Shown: positions 46,432-59,659, counted from the first letter of the stretch. The stretch is 64,000 bases of DNA from Polytrichum commune (GCA_950295325.1 OX485808.1:37905180-37969179), one strand, 5' to 3'. The notes: a model not told the origin generated them from the sequence alone. Made by a program: numbers and translations.

Positions 46432-48905
46432 AGGGACTATATGGTAGTCCATCTACTAGTGAACCTTAATACAACCCCTTTCATCCACTAACCAAGGTTT
46501 CCTAAATTCTTCTTTTCTTTTCTTTCTTTTGCTCCTAAGTCATGAACTAATCTCACACACTACTTTCACTAACTACCACCTAATCACTACATGCAATCTT
46601 AAGCTCTAAGATCTCACTCACTTGGGAAGACTTGAGAGAGAGAGAGTTTAACTAATTAACTTCACTAAGAACTAAGAACCCACACACGTGGCTCAAGCTC
46701 TTTAAGAGCTTGCTCTCTTGAGAGCGCTTGATGGAGAGAGAGGAAAATGAGAGAGAAAACACCTTAAGTAGCAGAGAGGGAGAGAGGGAGAGAGAGGTGA
46801 GGATAGGGTGAGAGGATTAGCACCTCCAATCACAATCCCTTAACCTTCACCTTCAAAGTAGGGACTAATCCCCTTCCACCAAGCTTCCTTCTTCCTAAAC
46901 TACCAAGGTGGATCCAAAAGTGGGCATTTAACCCGCGGAGCTCACCTTGCTTCACCTTACCCCCTACTCACATTATCAAGGCATCCTCCTATTGAGATCA
47001 AACCTTGAAATAACCACACAACACATTCTAATGCCTAAACTTAAATCCACACCACACTTCACTCTTTTTATGTTTTGTGAATAATCATAATACATCAAAG
47101 TCAAACTAAAATTGGTTTCGAAGAGTTAATCACCACATGTGGGCACCATTTTGGGCTCACAAAACCTCAGTCTTGTGTGTTTCCTTTAGTCTTAGATTCT
47201 CACACGGAGAGAGGCATTCTCTACTTTCATTCAAGAAACCCTGTGCAGCCTGGAGAACAAAGCAAGAGCTCAAGATGTACATGATTAATGGTGGAATTTA
47301 GGATAAAGGATATGATGAAGGCCTCATGAGTGCATCAAGCAAGACCAACAACTCTTGTCTTGATTAATCTTGAACTGCAAAAAACCTACACCACATATTG
47401 TATTTAGTGTCTTGATATGGTTAAGGGTACTGTTACTGGGTGGATTACTATATGTGAGATATAAAGGTGATATAATTGGCGGCATTTCCTAGTTGCACAG
47501 ATTGTGTGGAATCTCTAAGAATTTTTGTGTGTTTTTGGCAGTGTGATTCTTGGCTCAGTTCTTTTGGTGGTGAAAATGGTTGTTCCAGAAATCAAAGCCA
47601 AACAGACAGGACTTCTCCTGTTGCAGTCTATTGGGAGCTTGTGTGGCTTGCGTCCTTATTGGTATGACATTGTGTTCAGATTCGGCAAATGATCAATTTG
47701 CATGTTGAAGTGGATCCTTCTCAGATGTAGAAATTGTATTGCCACATATTGGGACAAATGCATATCCTTTCTAGATACACCTCATTTCATTGTCAATAGA
47801 GTCCCATGTGCAGCCAAATTTACATTTACTCTGGTAGTCGTCTTAGATGTGAGGCTACATCCAAACTCAAGCAGTGATGTTTGGATATGATATCCACCTT
47901 TAGTAGAAGTTTGTTACTAAGTGTGAAATGTTAATAATTTGGAAGCAGCAAGCGAGACTTACTTACCCTGTCCTTTGTGAAGCATTGCAGTGAAATAATG
48001 ATGTTAGAGGTGGCGCTTGCAGATGACCAGGAACATTTCACTTAAAAGAAGTTTTGGGAATCATGCCATCTTTGGCAAAGTGAACCTCACTTCCATCATT
48101 GCTTCACTTATTTTGATACATATGCCTCTTCCAGGTATTGATGTAATCTGATGCATGGTATCAGGTGAGCAGGGTGTCTGAGCGTACAAGAGCAGCAGTT
48201 GAAACTGCAGGGGGAAGTGTGAAACAGTAAACTTAGTACTTACTCCAGAATGGTTTGAAAAGAAGGGTCGGATGCTTCCGAAGTCTGCTCGACCAGCCCC
48301 AAGACTTCATTTAGTTTGATCAGAACATATCCCTTACAAACATGAATCTGTGCAAGTTGTATAGAATTTGTGTGAAGTAACATGTAGCATGTGTGCAGAA
48401 GTAAGCAGTATTGTTTGGATGTAAGTGCAAACATTCCACAATGCATGTTTGTTGTTTGATTTGTATCTGACAAGTAATGCATCTTGAAGCATGTATTGCA
48501 ATGCATGAATAGCTTTAGTATGTAATTGTAATTGAATAAACTATCATATGTAGGCAAAGCACTCTACAAGAAAACTAGGCTCATATTTGATTGTCTGTCT
48601 ATGAGTCTTGAACAAAATTTTACACTATTGAAAAAAATATGTTGAGTTGAATTTTTTCTTGGATGTGGTTGTTGCTGGTCACTAGTATGTCTGATGTGCC
48701 TTGCAGGTATTATATGTACACCTGTACAAAAGTCAAATCCGTTTACAGATTTGACAACTTGTAAGTAATTGAATATATTCACAGATTTGACAATTTACAT
48801 GTAATGCAAGTTAATAAAGTTAGCATTTGATGGTAGTGTAAATATGCTCAAACTAATATAAAATTATATTTATAAATGCTTTTAAGAACCACTTACTTTA
48901 ATAGA
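46432..48905. other. Non-coding interval with GA-rich microsatellites
   Basis: (GA)n tracts lie near 46634-46650 and 46733-46800. The remainder to 48905 holds only short unsupported frames. Some of it may be decayed transposon sequence, but I find no defining ends. Confidence 0.45.
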
Positions 48906-48909
48906 GCTG

Positions 48910-50693
48910 TCAAGTCTTCCTCCTTGCAAGCTCTCTTATTGATACCATCTTGTTTGAGTTGACTGTTTTGGACAATTTAACCACCCTTATAAGATTTTCC
49001 TCCATCACAGTCTCTAAAGAGACTTCAACGTCGATGTCCTCATTACACTTTGTGTCACATGCCTCTACTTCAACTTCATTACTATTGAACAATGGTCTTA
49101 CCACGTTATCTAACATGACTTGCTTTTGAAAGTCATTATCAAATGCTCTTAACAAACATGTTTGTGTCCATCCTTTGCTAATCATGTCAATCTTGTTTGA
49201 GACATTGATCCAAGCCTTGTAAAACCAATGACATAAGTGAGGCTTTAACTTGCTCATCTTAAAATCCATTTGCACATCCTCCCCTCCTTTCAATTGGCTT
49301 GAAATAGTGTCCATAGTTAAATTCTTGACGAAATGCATGCTTGAAAGGGCGTTGAATGACTACATCTGTTGGTTGATAGACACTTGTGCAGTTTGCTGGT
49401 ATGTAGAGCACAAGAATTTCATGATGATGTGTCTTCATCCAATCTCGAAAACTTTTGCTAATGTGCACACTTCAGCAGTCAATAAGCCATATCATCTCTT
49501 GATTTACTAGGAGTGTCATTTGCTGGATTTGTACATCTAGGTAAGGTCGTAGGATCTTCTCAACAAACTCTTTGTATGTCTCCAGTATAGACTAGTGATT
49601 GTAATTGTAGGAAATGTTCCATCCATACAATTCACACTCTTTTCTACCCCCTTCAAGCTTAGGTAAACTTTTTGTAGTGGTACCTTGGAAAATGACTTGG
49701 AAAGGTAAGCAATGTCCGTTTGCTACAGAAGATACAGTAACTGTAACTTGACATTTGTCTTCTGTCCCATGTACTTTGATGTGTTTTGCTCCTTTAGTCT
49801 CCCATGTCCTTGATCCTCCTGTAGGAACTAAATGAATGCATGTTTGGTCAGTATTCACAATCAACTCCTTGGGTATGTTGTGGACTTTGACTAAGTAAGC
49901 ACACCGTTGTGCCATTGTCTTGCCTTGTTCTTCGAAATCTTTTGGCAGTTTACCAACTGCAGTAGTTGCAGCCATGTAACTCCAGTTCAGCTCAGCTTTC
50001 ACAAAATGCTTTGTCCATTCATAAGATACTTTGAAGGCAGTAGAATGTGTACCCTCAAGGATATGCGGAGCTTTGTCAAGGATGATAGCCTTGATCAATG
50101 GCTGGATACAAACCGCATAGAAAGGTTGCTCTGCCTTTCTCATCTCGTTCAAAATTGCACAAATCTCTTCTTTCAAGAGAAGGTGAGAGTCTAAAATCGG
50201 GCAATGTTGGGCGGATTTGGCAAAGTAAGTGTCAAATTCCACACATCCCTTGTATGTATTTTTCAAGTCTCCATTTAGATGAAACCATTTTCTCATGGAG
50301 CTTTTAGACAAATTGTCATACACACAAGAAAGATCTTCAGGTTTCCTATAGGCTGACCTTAAGAAATTTCATGTCCCTCCTATAATTCTATATTGTTTCA
50401 TTGCATTGAAAATAGGAGGCCAGAGAATAAGAGTAAAACAGTTTGTATAAGAACCTCTAACCTTCTTTGTGCCCATTGATCTCTTCATCTTCTCCACCTT
50501 TGGCTTCAACAACACTCTCTCCGTTTGTCTTGGTCTGCCCACTGGCCGCTTGAAAATCTCTTTGATTGGCCTCGACTACTCCCTCTCCAACCTCTGGTTC
50601 AAAGTAGAAAACTCCTTCTCAATTTCGACCCTCTCTCCTCTCTTGTAATGGAAACAAATGCAAAATCTACTCTTTGTTGTTTAGGTGCCATTG
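48910..50693 (-). pseudogene. Decayed pogo/Tigger-like (Tc1-mariner, DDE_1) transposase
   Basis: On the minus strand the N-terminus begins MAPKQQRVDFAFVSITREE near 50692, then shifts frame into a segment with an AT-hook-like motif (KRPVGRPRQTE). A probable intron follows at about 50463-50349. The main body (50323-49592) contains LIVNTDQTCIHLVP (first Asp) and TWETKGAKHIKVHG. It is broken by an in-frame TAG at 49592-49594 and a TGA about 118 bases further on, at the Trp of 'IDC(W)SVH' (second Asp region). The third Asp is in SVYQPTDVVIQRP. A further shift near 49300-49340 leads into MSKLKPHLCHWFYKAWINV and GWTQTCLLRAFD, the family's usual C-terminus. With several stops and shifts it cannot make active transposase. 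I did not locate the element's terminal repeats. Confidence 0.8.
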
Positions 50694-51062
50694 AGGCACC
50701 ACGGGCCTTGGCTTGGTGGTTAGGGCTCATGGCCCCCAATGAGGAGGTTGTGGGTTCTATTCCCCATGCCGGCGTGGTGCTCACCACCTTAGTCCACCCA
50801 ACTATGGTGGGGGGGTCCTTGGACCTTGTTATATGGGTACCTCAAAGCCCTTTGGGGGGATACCATGTCCGGTATCTTCAAGGCACTTGTGGCTAGCTAG
50901 GAACTTGTATAGTGTGTCACTATAGTGTCTATCCTCGAAAGGGGAGAGGAGTATTTGTCCCAATGTCCCCTTGTCCAATGGGCATCGGGTCATTGGCATT
51001 ACGAACGGACACTTTATTCACACCGGCCCCTTGCTTGAAAGGGGTTGGAGTTTCTATCTATC
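50694..51062 (+). mobile_element. tRNA-derived SINE with 12-bp target duplication
   Basis: It is flanked by perfect direct repeats TAGGTGCCATTG (50682-50693 and 51063-51074). Near the 5' end are an A box (TGGCTTGGTGG, 50709-50719) and a B box (GGTTCTATTCC, 50753-50763) with tRNA-like spacing. The 3' end is a short 'tctatctatc' tail. The length (369 bp) is reasonable for a plant SINE. The insertion lies exactly at the start codon of the pogo-like transposase on the opposite strand, and the duplicated target contains that ATG. Confidence 0.8.
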
Positions 51063-51074
51063 TAGGTGCCATTG

Positions 51075-52630
51075 TTAAACCTTCTCTCATACACAAACAC
51101 AAGAAGATAGAAATACATACAAGAGTGGAAAGGGCAAAAAAATACACTCTACAACAACTTAAGGGAAAGTACTTAAGCAAGATTAGGGTAAGGACTTAGG
51201 TTTAAACAAGTTGGGCCGCCATAAATGGATGAAAAATGCAATTAGGATGAAATTTATGCACATCTTTCCCATCCTAAACACGAATGATTTTTAATCCAAT
51301 AAATGAAAAGAAGAATTTCAAAAAAATCTATTTTTGGAACGCAAACCTTATTTTTTCAAGAAAACTAAATATTCGTGCGGCAGGTGGCGAACCTGCTATC
51401 GTGTTACGGTATTAGTCTATGGTCTCACATCGTCTTTTTCATATAATAGAGCTTAGTGAAAATCGTACCAAGACAACAAAGTAACCATGATCTCAAAAAG
51501 TTTTTTTTTTACTTCTCAAAATCTCAAGACCATAGCCCTTTTCAGACCTACACACTTAATAAAATATAGTTCCCTTTATAACATGATCTCACTTACTTTT
51601 TTATTGTGGTTGAAGATCAAAATAACAAAAATCATACCATCGTATGTATAACATATTATGTGTCCAAATCTAAACAGATTTGAATATATTTCAAGAAATA
51701 AATAAAACATTTCAACACGAAGGTGTTGAACCTGCCAAGGTAATATGGTATACTTAGAATAACCAAAATATGATATTTCCTCTTAACATTATCATTATAC
51801 AAGAGAAATATAGTCACTATTTGGATATGGTTGCGATTGTGGCCAATGTCATCAACTTATTCCATGAACCAACCTACAATGAACCCATTGCATTCATAAC
51901 ATCACAAATACTCTAAGTTCCATGTTTGGTATGACCAACATATGCCATGGTCTAGCTCAAGAGTCTAAGGAAAGACTAGCTTATGGTATGCCTGCACGAA
52001 TGGTTGGACTAAGGGGCGCCATGCCCCAAGCCCATGATAACCTAACCATCCCAAGACCCACCTTTACCTTGAAAAAGTGGCAAAGGTATCATACATTAAG
52101 CAATCGGACAACACATGGGAAGGCCAGGTAAGCATGGAGATGGCACGTAACATCCACCTTGAGCCTACAAAAAAATATGGAAGGGTTTAAACATGGAGGT
52201 TGAGCTAGTGGCAAGACCATTTGGGCTCGACTAAAGTTGTTATTGGTTCACAAGACATGTGTTGGATTGAAAGGAGCTTAAAAATACAAGATTGAGCATT
52301 CAATCTAGTATGAAGAGGATTTAGAGAGCATTATGCAAGAACAAATGTCCAATTATTACTAGTTCACAACACATCCAACAAGGGCCAAGTAATATCATTT
52401 TCCTAGCCAAATTTGAAGTTAATTTGTATAATCATATCTAATGAACATAGAAAATTTCACAACTTACATGACATCCAATCTCAACAAATTGACAAATGCC
52501 ACAAATCCAATGATCGTCAACAATGGGGGTCTCTACCTTGACATGAAAAGAGTTTGTAAACTGCAAAATCGGTCATCCCTTTGACCGAAAAGTATATTGA
52601 CAATGTGGCATCACCTTCAAGTTGACTTCT
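51075..52630. other. AT-rich interval without recognised genes
   Basis: No supported gene or repeat boundaries. Short frames such as 51922-52131 have no domain. Confidence 0.5.
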
Positions 52631-52635
52631 TAACT

Positions 52636-52789
52636 CACTACTAGAAATGTGGTAGTTTCATGACACGACGATTCAACACGAAGTGACCACAGCCACACAA
52701 ACCCAAGTTGGCCTGAAGTCGAGCTCGTGTCATTCAGGTCGCTTCGTGTCGAATCATCGTGTCGTGAAACTACCACATTTCTAGTAGCG
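52636..52789. mobile_element. CACTA-type MITE, 154 bp, TSD ACT
   Basis: The left end reads CACTACTAGAAATGTGG, the typical terminus of plant CACTA (En/Spm) elements. The right end is its inverted copy with one terminal change (GTAGCG for GTAGTG). The arms match over about 50 bp with a few mismatches, and ACT flanks both sides (52633-52635 and 52790-52792), matching the 3-bp duplication of the superfamily. With almost no internal sequence it is a non-autonomous foldback. Confidence 0.85.
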
Positions 52790-52792
52790 ACT

Positions 52793-54780
52793 CCATTGAA
52801 GGCCTGCTTGAGGGCTACTTGATATTTCTTACCAAGCTTTGGGAGTTGGGACTCTTGCAATGTCTTACAGTTCTTGAGTCCTTTTAAATTAAGTTACTTT
52901 GGTTGACGAGCATGTGAAATGGAGCGTAGAGCACCCTCCCATTGTGAAGTTCACGGCTTGTCATCCTTCACTTGACATCCAAGTTAATAGGCGGATAGTT
53001 GGCACGTGGTTTTACATTATCAGCTTGCTCTTTGGTACTATTTGAATCGGCCTTCATGTGGTGGTTGCCAAAATGTATAGTTAGTTTTTAGGTGTGGTTC
53101 TTAGTGTTTCAACCCACCTTGCATGCCTTCTTAGGCACATTGCATTTATGATGGCTCACCTTTAAATTGAATTCTATTGAATTATTATATTCTATCTATG
53201 TCAGTAGATATAAATGCACCAAAGATGTTAATCAAGTTTGGGAGGTCTCTACCAAAACACTAATAATATTTGATAACTTTCTTAAAAATAGTCCGATGAT
53301 GATTTTAAAATTTTCTCGAGACATATTTTTATATACAATTATTTATTTTGGATATTTTCCTTAAAACCATTCGTTGATGAACATCATGCAAGTTTACACT
53401 TTTTATACATGGATTTTTGAGGGCTAGGGATTTTTTTGGTAATACAAGTGGAGACTTGCAATATGTGTACAATGCTTGTGGAACATGTAAACTTGAGATG
53501 ACCCCCTAGACATGATTACTAGTAGTTAGATATTATGTACATGAGAGCTTAAGTTTTAACTACTATACAGACCTTGTAAACACCTATGTGTCTCTATGAA
53601 ATAATTATAGGGAGGGGGGGTTTGGACTCTTCATCAAAAACCTAATTGATTTGTTATGGTCATTATGAAATGAACACCCTATATAAAGAAAAGCATATGT
53701 ATGTATACTAACTACATGCTAGAAAATGGACTTGTGTATTTATACTCAGCTTTTCCACTTAATATAATAAATGCCTCCACCACATATACAAAGTATAAAT
53801 CATGAATTGAATAAGCCATCATTACATATAAAATAATATAATTATGCTTTCCAATGAGAAAGTAATTGAATTATTTTTTCATCCATAGACATGCAACTCC
53901 ACAATTGTATCAAAGAAACGTAGACAAAAGCACGATAACATAGTGACAATCCAAAGAGCAAGACTAAAGGAAGCCCATGAGAGCTCCAAGACCCTCTAGT
54001 TTGTAAAAACCTATAAACCCTACAAGAATAGACATGATAGTCATTGAAGATTATGACTATATGACAACAATGGATGAAAACATTAAGTAAATGAAACTAA
54101 CACATTGATTGTTAGTTTTTTTCTCTAAACCTTAGGGCCCCCTCTTGTACATCTACCTCTACTTTGGAAAAAACTAATAACCTTTTTAGATGTACACACT
54201 AGATCATTCATGGTATGCAAAGTCCACCCCCCATGGAAATAAACACCCCAGTAAATCTATTAAACTAATTTTGTACAAGTTGAACTAATGAGCATAAGCT
54301 TATTTTGCACATTATTGAGATATGCAGAATATGATCATGTGCACATACACTGCAACACAATGTGAAGTTTATGTGCCTCATGCATATTTACACAATATAC
54401 TTCAAGAAAGAAACAAGGTTTTAACAATACATTTATCACCTACATATCCTAACCAATACACCATTTATGGTATTTAATTCTACATGAACGGTCTAAACTA
54501 GATGCCTAGAGGCTTAGTAGTGTCACGTCCACTAAATTTCAACATGACACTATTTTTCAACATCAGTTGCTTTTGAAGTGCATAACTATTCAAAGTATCA
54601 TATTAAGCGTAGCACATTGGAATGCTTGAGACAATAGTTTTACAATTCGATATGTAAGAGGAAGATATTATTCTACATACTAATGCCAACTGTCATGTGG
54701 TTACATTTATGTTATCCTTAATTCTATTATCAAGCACACTATTATCCAGCACACTAATGCCAAATGTCATGAGGTTATAC
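52793..54780. other. AT-rich interval without recognised genes
   Basis: It contains a diverged reverse-complement copy (about 54090-54215) of the short insertion at 3080-3195. No gene is supported. Confidence 0.5.
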
Positions 54781-55016
54781 AAATTATCAAGTTGTTGGGG
54801 TTAGTATCCTAGCATATGCCTCATCAATGGGGTATCTGACACTTAATACTACAGACAGGGTAGACTTATGAGACATCATAAGGGCCCAACAGGGCTTACA
54901 CACCACCCCAAGGATGTAACTGTCACAAGTTCCAAAAGAAAAGTCAAAAGCCGAGGTTCCAAAACGAGCAGTCACATCCAAAGTTTGGAAACAAGGATAG
55001 ACAGTTTCACCGTGAA

Positions 55017-56207
55017 TTATGTGCACAATGAATGGTCATTGTGCTGTTCCAATAAGATGCCTTCCAACTCTTCAATGATTTTCGCAAACCTAGGGCGCAC
55101 TGGAGTCACTGGATGCCAACATCTTCCAATGAGAGCCTTTAGCTTGGGATTACATTCGTTTGGTAACAAGGGACGCTCACCCTCCAATACCTTCACTTGC
55201 ACTTCACCTGGATCCTGAATGTCTGAGAAAGGCACATGTCCAGTCAAGATTGCGGAACACACCATTGCAAAGCTATAAACATCACTCTTGTAGGGATTAT
55301 GACTTGTATCATCTTCGTCTTCATCTTCGTCTTCATCTTCATCTTCATTTCCATGGATACTGATGAGCTCTGGAGCCATCCATCTTATTGTACCAATTTT
55401 TCCTCTGTATGTTGCCACATTTGATAAATCTTTGCCACATTTGATAAATCTTTGATAAATCTTTAACAATCTTGGGAGAACGTTGAAAATTGTCGTGTGA
55501 TCCTAGACCCTGGGAGAGCCCAAAATCTGCCACCTTGATATTCCAGGTGCCCTCCATTACATCCTTGAACAAAATGTTGTCTGACTTTAAATCTTGGTGT
55601 ACTATATTGTTCTGATGGAGGTAATTCATAGCTGCTGCTATTTGAAGCATCATATCAACTGCTTCATTCATAGAGAATGGGACTTCACGGGTTGTATCTT
55701 CAGCTAATCTTCTTTTGAACAGATCATTAAGATCTCCATCCATCAGCTCCATGACAATGGACTGTGTGCGTTGATCTTCTGCATAGCATAGTAATCGAAC
55801 AATGTTGGGATGATTCAACTTTGCCATGATTGAGACTTCATTTCCAAAGCTTCCATTACCAATGGATCTTACAAGAAACATCTTTTGTGCAACATCTTGG
55901 ACATTTGAGTAATGATGCCAGGTCGATAAGAACACATCAGCATTATCAGATCCACTTCGCCCCAACCGACACTTCAATTTCAAGTTTGAAATGTCCTCCT
56001 TCAAAATCATTGCCATGACATCGTCCCTGAAGGGACTAGAGCTGGATCCTGAATACCATTCAGAACTGGCTTGGCCACCCTCCGCTTTCATATCATATCT
56101 GAGTTTCGGACAGATAATAGGACTGATAGTAGGACTGTAACTGCTTGTACGGTAATCAGGTTCCTCCGTGGTCTCTTTCCCTCTTTCCTGATCTTCCTCT
56201 AAGAACC
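55017..56207 (-). pseudogene. Protein kinase domain with activation-segment frameshift (possible second kinase of a tandem kinase)
   Basis: The minus-strand frame from 56207 encodes a Ser/Thr-rich linker and then a kinase with NEVSIMAKLNHPNIVRLLCY, IVMELMDGDL, IVHQDLKSDNILF (Gln replaces Arg of HRD) and VADFGLSQGL. Immediately after DFG, at 55411-55474, a short sequence ('aaagatttatc'/'aaatgtggc') is repeated, adding about 31 bases and shifting the frame. The other frame continues TYRGKIGTIRWMAPELI and the C-lobe (YKSDVYSFAMVC, PVRPRFAKIIEELE) to a stop at 55017. A Glu-Asp run at about 55318-55350 is microsatellite-encoded. The linker begins at an acceptor (ATATTAG/GG) whose phase fits the donor of the neighbouring kinase, so the two may be one transcript. 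As sequenced, the second kinase is broken. Confidence 0.6.
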
Positions 56208-56857
56208 CTAATATCAACATGACAATCCACTGTTTCAAATATGGTCCTCTCAGTTGCAAATCGTAACGCAATTCATGTCTTTGAAGAGTTTAGTCTTCTG
56301 TTCTTGCTAGTATACCCAGGTTGTGTTCAAGAGGAGATTTTCTTGTAGTTGTTTCTAACAATACTCGAACTCTATATCAAGTCTTCTCACAAGCAAAAGG
56401 GGTAATTGCCGATAATCAGGAATTCTATTCTATAATCTAAGAACCTTCATTCAACTTTTCCAAATATCTAGGAATATGAAGTAGGTAAACATGTAATAAA
56501 CTTAGCTCAAATAAATCTATTATATTCCTTTCTTTGAAGTTGTGTCAATCATAGATCATTAGCAAACTTCGTGACGAAGTATCCTAAACTCGGATAGAGT
56601 TTTCTCTACATACTATGAACTCATTGAGTCAAGAAGAATCAAATCACTTTCACAAGACTTCTGTGCAATTTTTGTTCTATAACATCAAAAATCACACTTC
56701 AAATATATTTGATGAATAGTCCTAGTATAAAAATTAACTTAACAGACTTGGAAGTACAAAGCCCTTCAGAACACACCTCAGAAAGTCTAAAAATTTCACG
56801 AAGATACAAAGTACACAACTGTGTCACTTTATGCTACTAGAGAGCAACGTAACATAC

Positions 56858-58403
56858 CTAGAAAAATGCGCCAATGTAAATACTGCAACTCTTTACATAT
56901 TTCCGCGAATGATGGCCGTGCACTAGCCTCCAGTTCCCAGCATCTCATAATCAAGGTCTTCAGGTCTCCAGGACACATATCAGGTAACCGAGGATGTTTA
57001 CCACGCAAAACCTTCCTTTTCACTTGCGAAAGACTACCAATTTCCCAAAATGGAACATTTCCCGTCAAAATCTCATAACAAAGCATCCCAAAGCTATAAA
57101 TGTCGCTCTTGAATGGATACTTGAGCACCTCCTCACTGCCTGAGATAGATTGTGCTTGTCCCGGAACCGCAATCATTTCTGGGGCCATCCATCTGGTTGA
57201 ACCCTTATTCAAAGACTGACACGAAAATGTGCTGCTGTACTCCTGTTCCTTGGAGATCCCAAAATCAGCCACTTTCACATGGACAACTCCTTTTCCCTTC
57301 ACATACTTGACTAGAATGTTATGTGATTTCAGATCTCTGTGCAAAATTCTCTTCTCATGGATGTGCTTCATGGCTTCACCTACCTGAAGCATGATGTCAA
57401 CAGACTCCTCCAAGGTGAATGGAACCTTGCAACTGCTACCCGACTGGAATCTTTCTTGAATCAGGAAATGGAGGTCACTATCCATCAACTCCATAACAAT
57501 GGAATTCTCACGTTTGTTTGTCGCATAACAAAGCAATGGCACAATATTAGAGTGTGATAAACGCTGTAAAATCGACACTTCACGCAGGAAAATGGGATAG
57601 AGCTCCTCTCCAAAGAAAGTCTTCGCAGCCATTTCAGCTCCCAGCCAAGTTGTTTTCTGCACTAGAGTACCCATGGAACATTTTGCCAATGTCTCCTTGC
57701 GTTGAAGACTTCCATACTCTACTTCCCAATGGCGTGACTCAGCCTGGGCTTCTTGGAACTCCAATCTTTGAAGTACATATGTAGCAAGACAATATTGTTC
57801 ATTCTTCGGATTGTTTGAGTCGTGTATCACCTTCTCCAATCTCTTCACCAGAATGCCTCGATCGACAGAAGCGTTTGCTAGCACTTTATTGAATTCATCT
57901 GCGTGTTGGCTCTGAAGTTCGGTCCGTTCTAGGGTAGGTGATGCACTTCCCAAAATCTTGTGCAAACGTAGCATGAGTAATTCCAATTGAAATGCTCTCG
58001 TAGCCACATGATTAGAGACGTCAGTTAGAATCATGACACTTTGTATCCACTCATCTTTGCAACAGTTCAGGATGAACCTCTCCATCTCGTTCACCAACTG
58101 ATAGAGGAGTTTACAAACTTTGAGGAACTCTTCTGCACACCTAAGAGACGAGGAAGGTAGTGTAGTGTCTAAACCCTTGCTCTTTATCAACGTCACGACC
58201 ATCTCCAGTTTATGGACTAGGTATCTGCACTGCTCGTGATGGACTTTCACATTTGAGCCTCCAGAAGTCATCCCTTGCACCTGATGCAAGCATTGTTCCA
58301 CATGCTGTAAATACCTCTTAGGCGTCTCTGAGTGAGAATCTGTTTTCCAGGGTCTTTTGAGTATGCGGCCTATCCAGGCAGGTGAAGCTCTAGGTGCAGT
58401 CAT
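56858..58403 (-). CDS. Helical-bundle plus protein kinase (plant MLKL/TKL-like)
   Basis: I choose the ATG at 58403 (MTAPRASPAWIGRILKRPWK). Residues about 30-190 are helical and Leu-rich (YLQHVEQCLHQVQG, CAEEFLKVCKLLYQLVNEME), like N-terminal four-helix modules of plant kinase and cell-death proteins. The kinase domain spans about 232-510: a degenerate glycine loop, AEMAAKTFF with the invariant Lys, FLREVSILQRLSHSNIVPLL, ILHRDLKSHNILV near 353, VADFGIS near 380, TRWMAPEMI and FKSDIYSFGMLCYEILTG. It is TKL-like and probably cytosolic or membrane-peripheral, since no signal peptide or transmembrane helix is seen. The exon ends with TTTCTAG/GTATG in phase 1, which fits the acceptor at 56207 upstream of the next kinase. 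Without splicing the frame ends at 56829. Confidence 0.75.
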
Positions 58404-58429
58404 GATTCCAATAAACAACTCACCAAGTC

Positions 58430-59640
58430 ACGATGGACTGAGAATTTCTCCACAACCTGAGCCCAACAATGAGAACGTCAACGAGGGAATATTAGTTATG
58501 GGTGTCAGATTTACTAACCATGAAGTGCAACCATACAAGTTGGTTATTCTCCTAGAAATTTGAGGTACAAAACACTTCAGATTGTAAGGCCACGGCCAAT
58601 TGACTGCCTTGAACCGTGCCATTCGGGGCAAAACAGTCCCAAAAAAATCTGTTCACAAAATAAATCCACAACAGTTGCAGCCGAAGAGATTCCCCTGATT
58701 TCATTGAAGTCGAGGTGTAAAGAGGTTTCACATACCCTTCACCTATCGTTGGTGTCTTATTTGAGAGTTGCACTACACAGACATGCGTAAAAGTAGGCTT
58801 CAGAACTTACCCAGGTTGCTTTACAAGCTGAAGTCTTGTTAGGAAGAGACAATGACTTGAATCTGGAGGGGAACTTATTGCAAAGTGATCAGTTATTTTC
58901 AAACGATGTCTCTACTACTATAACTCCATACTAGCATGTACCCTAGAGTATAACCTTGAAAGTCTCCTTGTCTTGAAAATCTAAATTGAAATCTTTTGTC
59001 ATTCACCTTGCTTTGACACAAAAAAGACAAGATAAGATTTCCACTTACAATTACAGCCCCTGTTACGTGGCAGTTGATTAAAATGGAAGAACGAACACAC
59101 CAGAAGCGCGACCCGAGGTGGATCTGAAGGGGATCTGAACATCCATCAGTCTCGAAGCTGTTCCACAAAGCAAGCGATCACTGAGTTAAGTCATCACAGG
59201 AACACCTCAGCTAAGCACTGCAACATATACTTACATGTTACAGAGTATAATACGAAAGAGCCTCAGGTTGAGAGCGCAGGAGCTAATTAATGGACTAGTA
59301 AGTTGCCAATCCTCTCCCTGTGTCTCCTATTTAAGCTCCCAAGAACTCCCTCCACACAAGGGACTCTCGTGGACTGTGCAAACCCTAAAATCCGGAACGT
59401 CAACCAGTTCAGGCCCCGATCCGTGTCACTGGGGCGCTCCATGGCCCCCCAGGCGCACATTGAATCTGGGCCATGGAGGCCTCCGGGATCCATGGACGGC
59501 TTAGATTGAAGGGGGCAGCTTACCCCGGGCAGTGCTCCAAGCCAGCGGGATTAGGGGGGGCAGAGGGCCCACGCAGGGCGGATATGAATTCGCCATTATG
59601 TTCTATAAGAAGGGTGTAAGATTGATTGTGCATCTTTCCC
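58430..59640. other. Upstream region of the kinase gene, no gene recognised
   Basis: Probably promoter and leader of the minus-strand kinase gene. Short open frames on both strands have no recognisable domain. The GC-rich stretch at 59400-59590 stands out from its AT-rich surroundings but is unexplained. Confidence 0.4.
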
Positions 59641-59659
59641 ATCTTTTGAGAAGGTGTAG

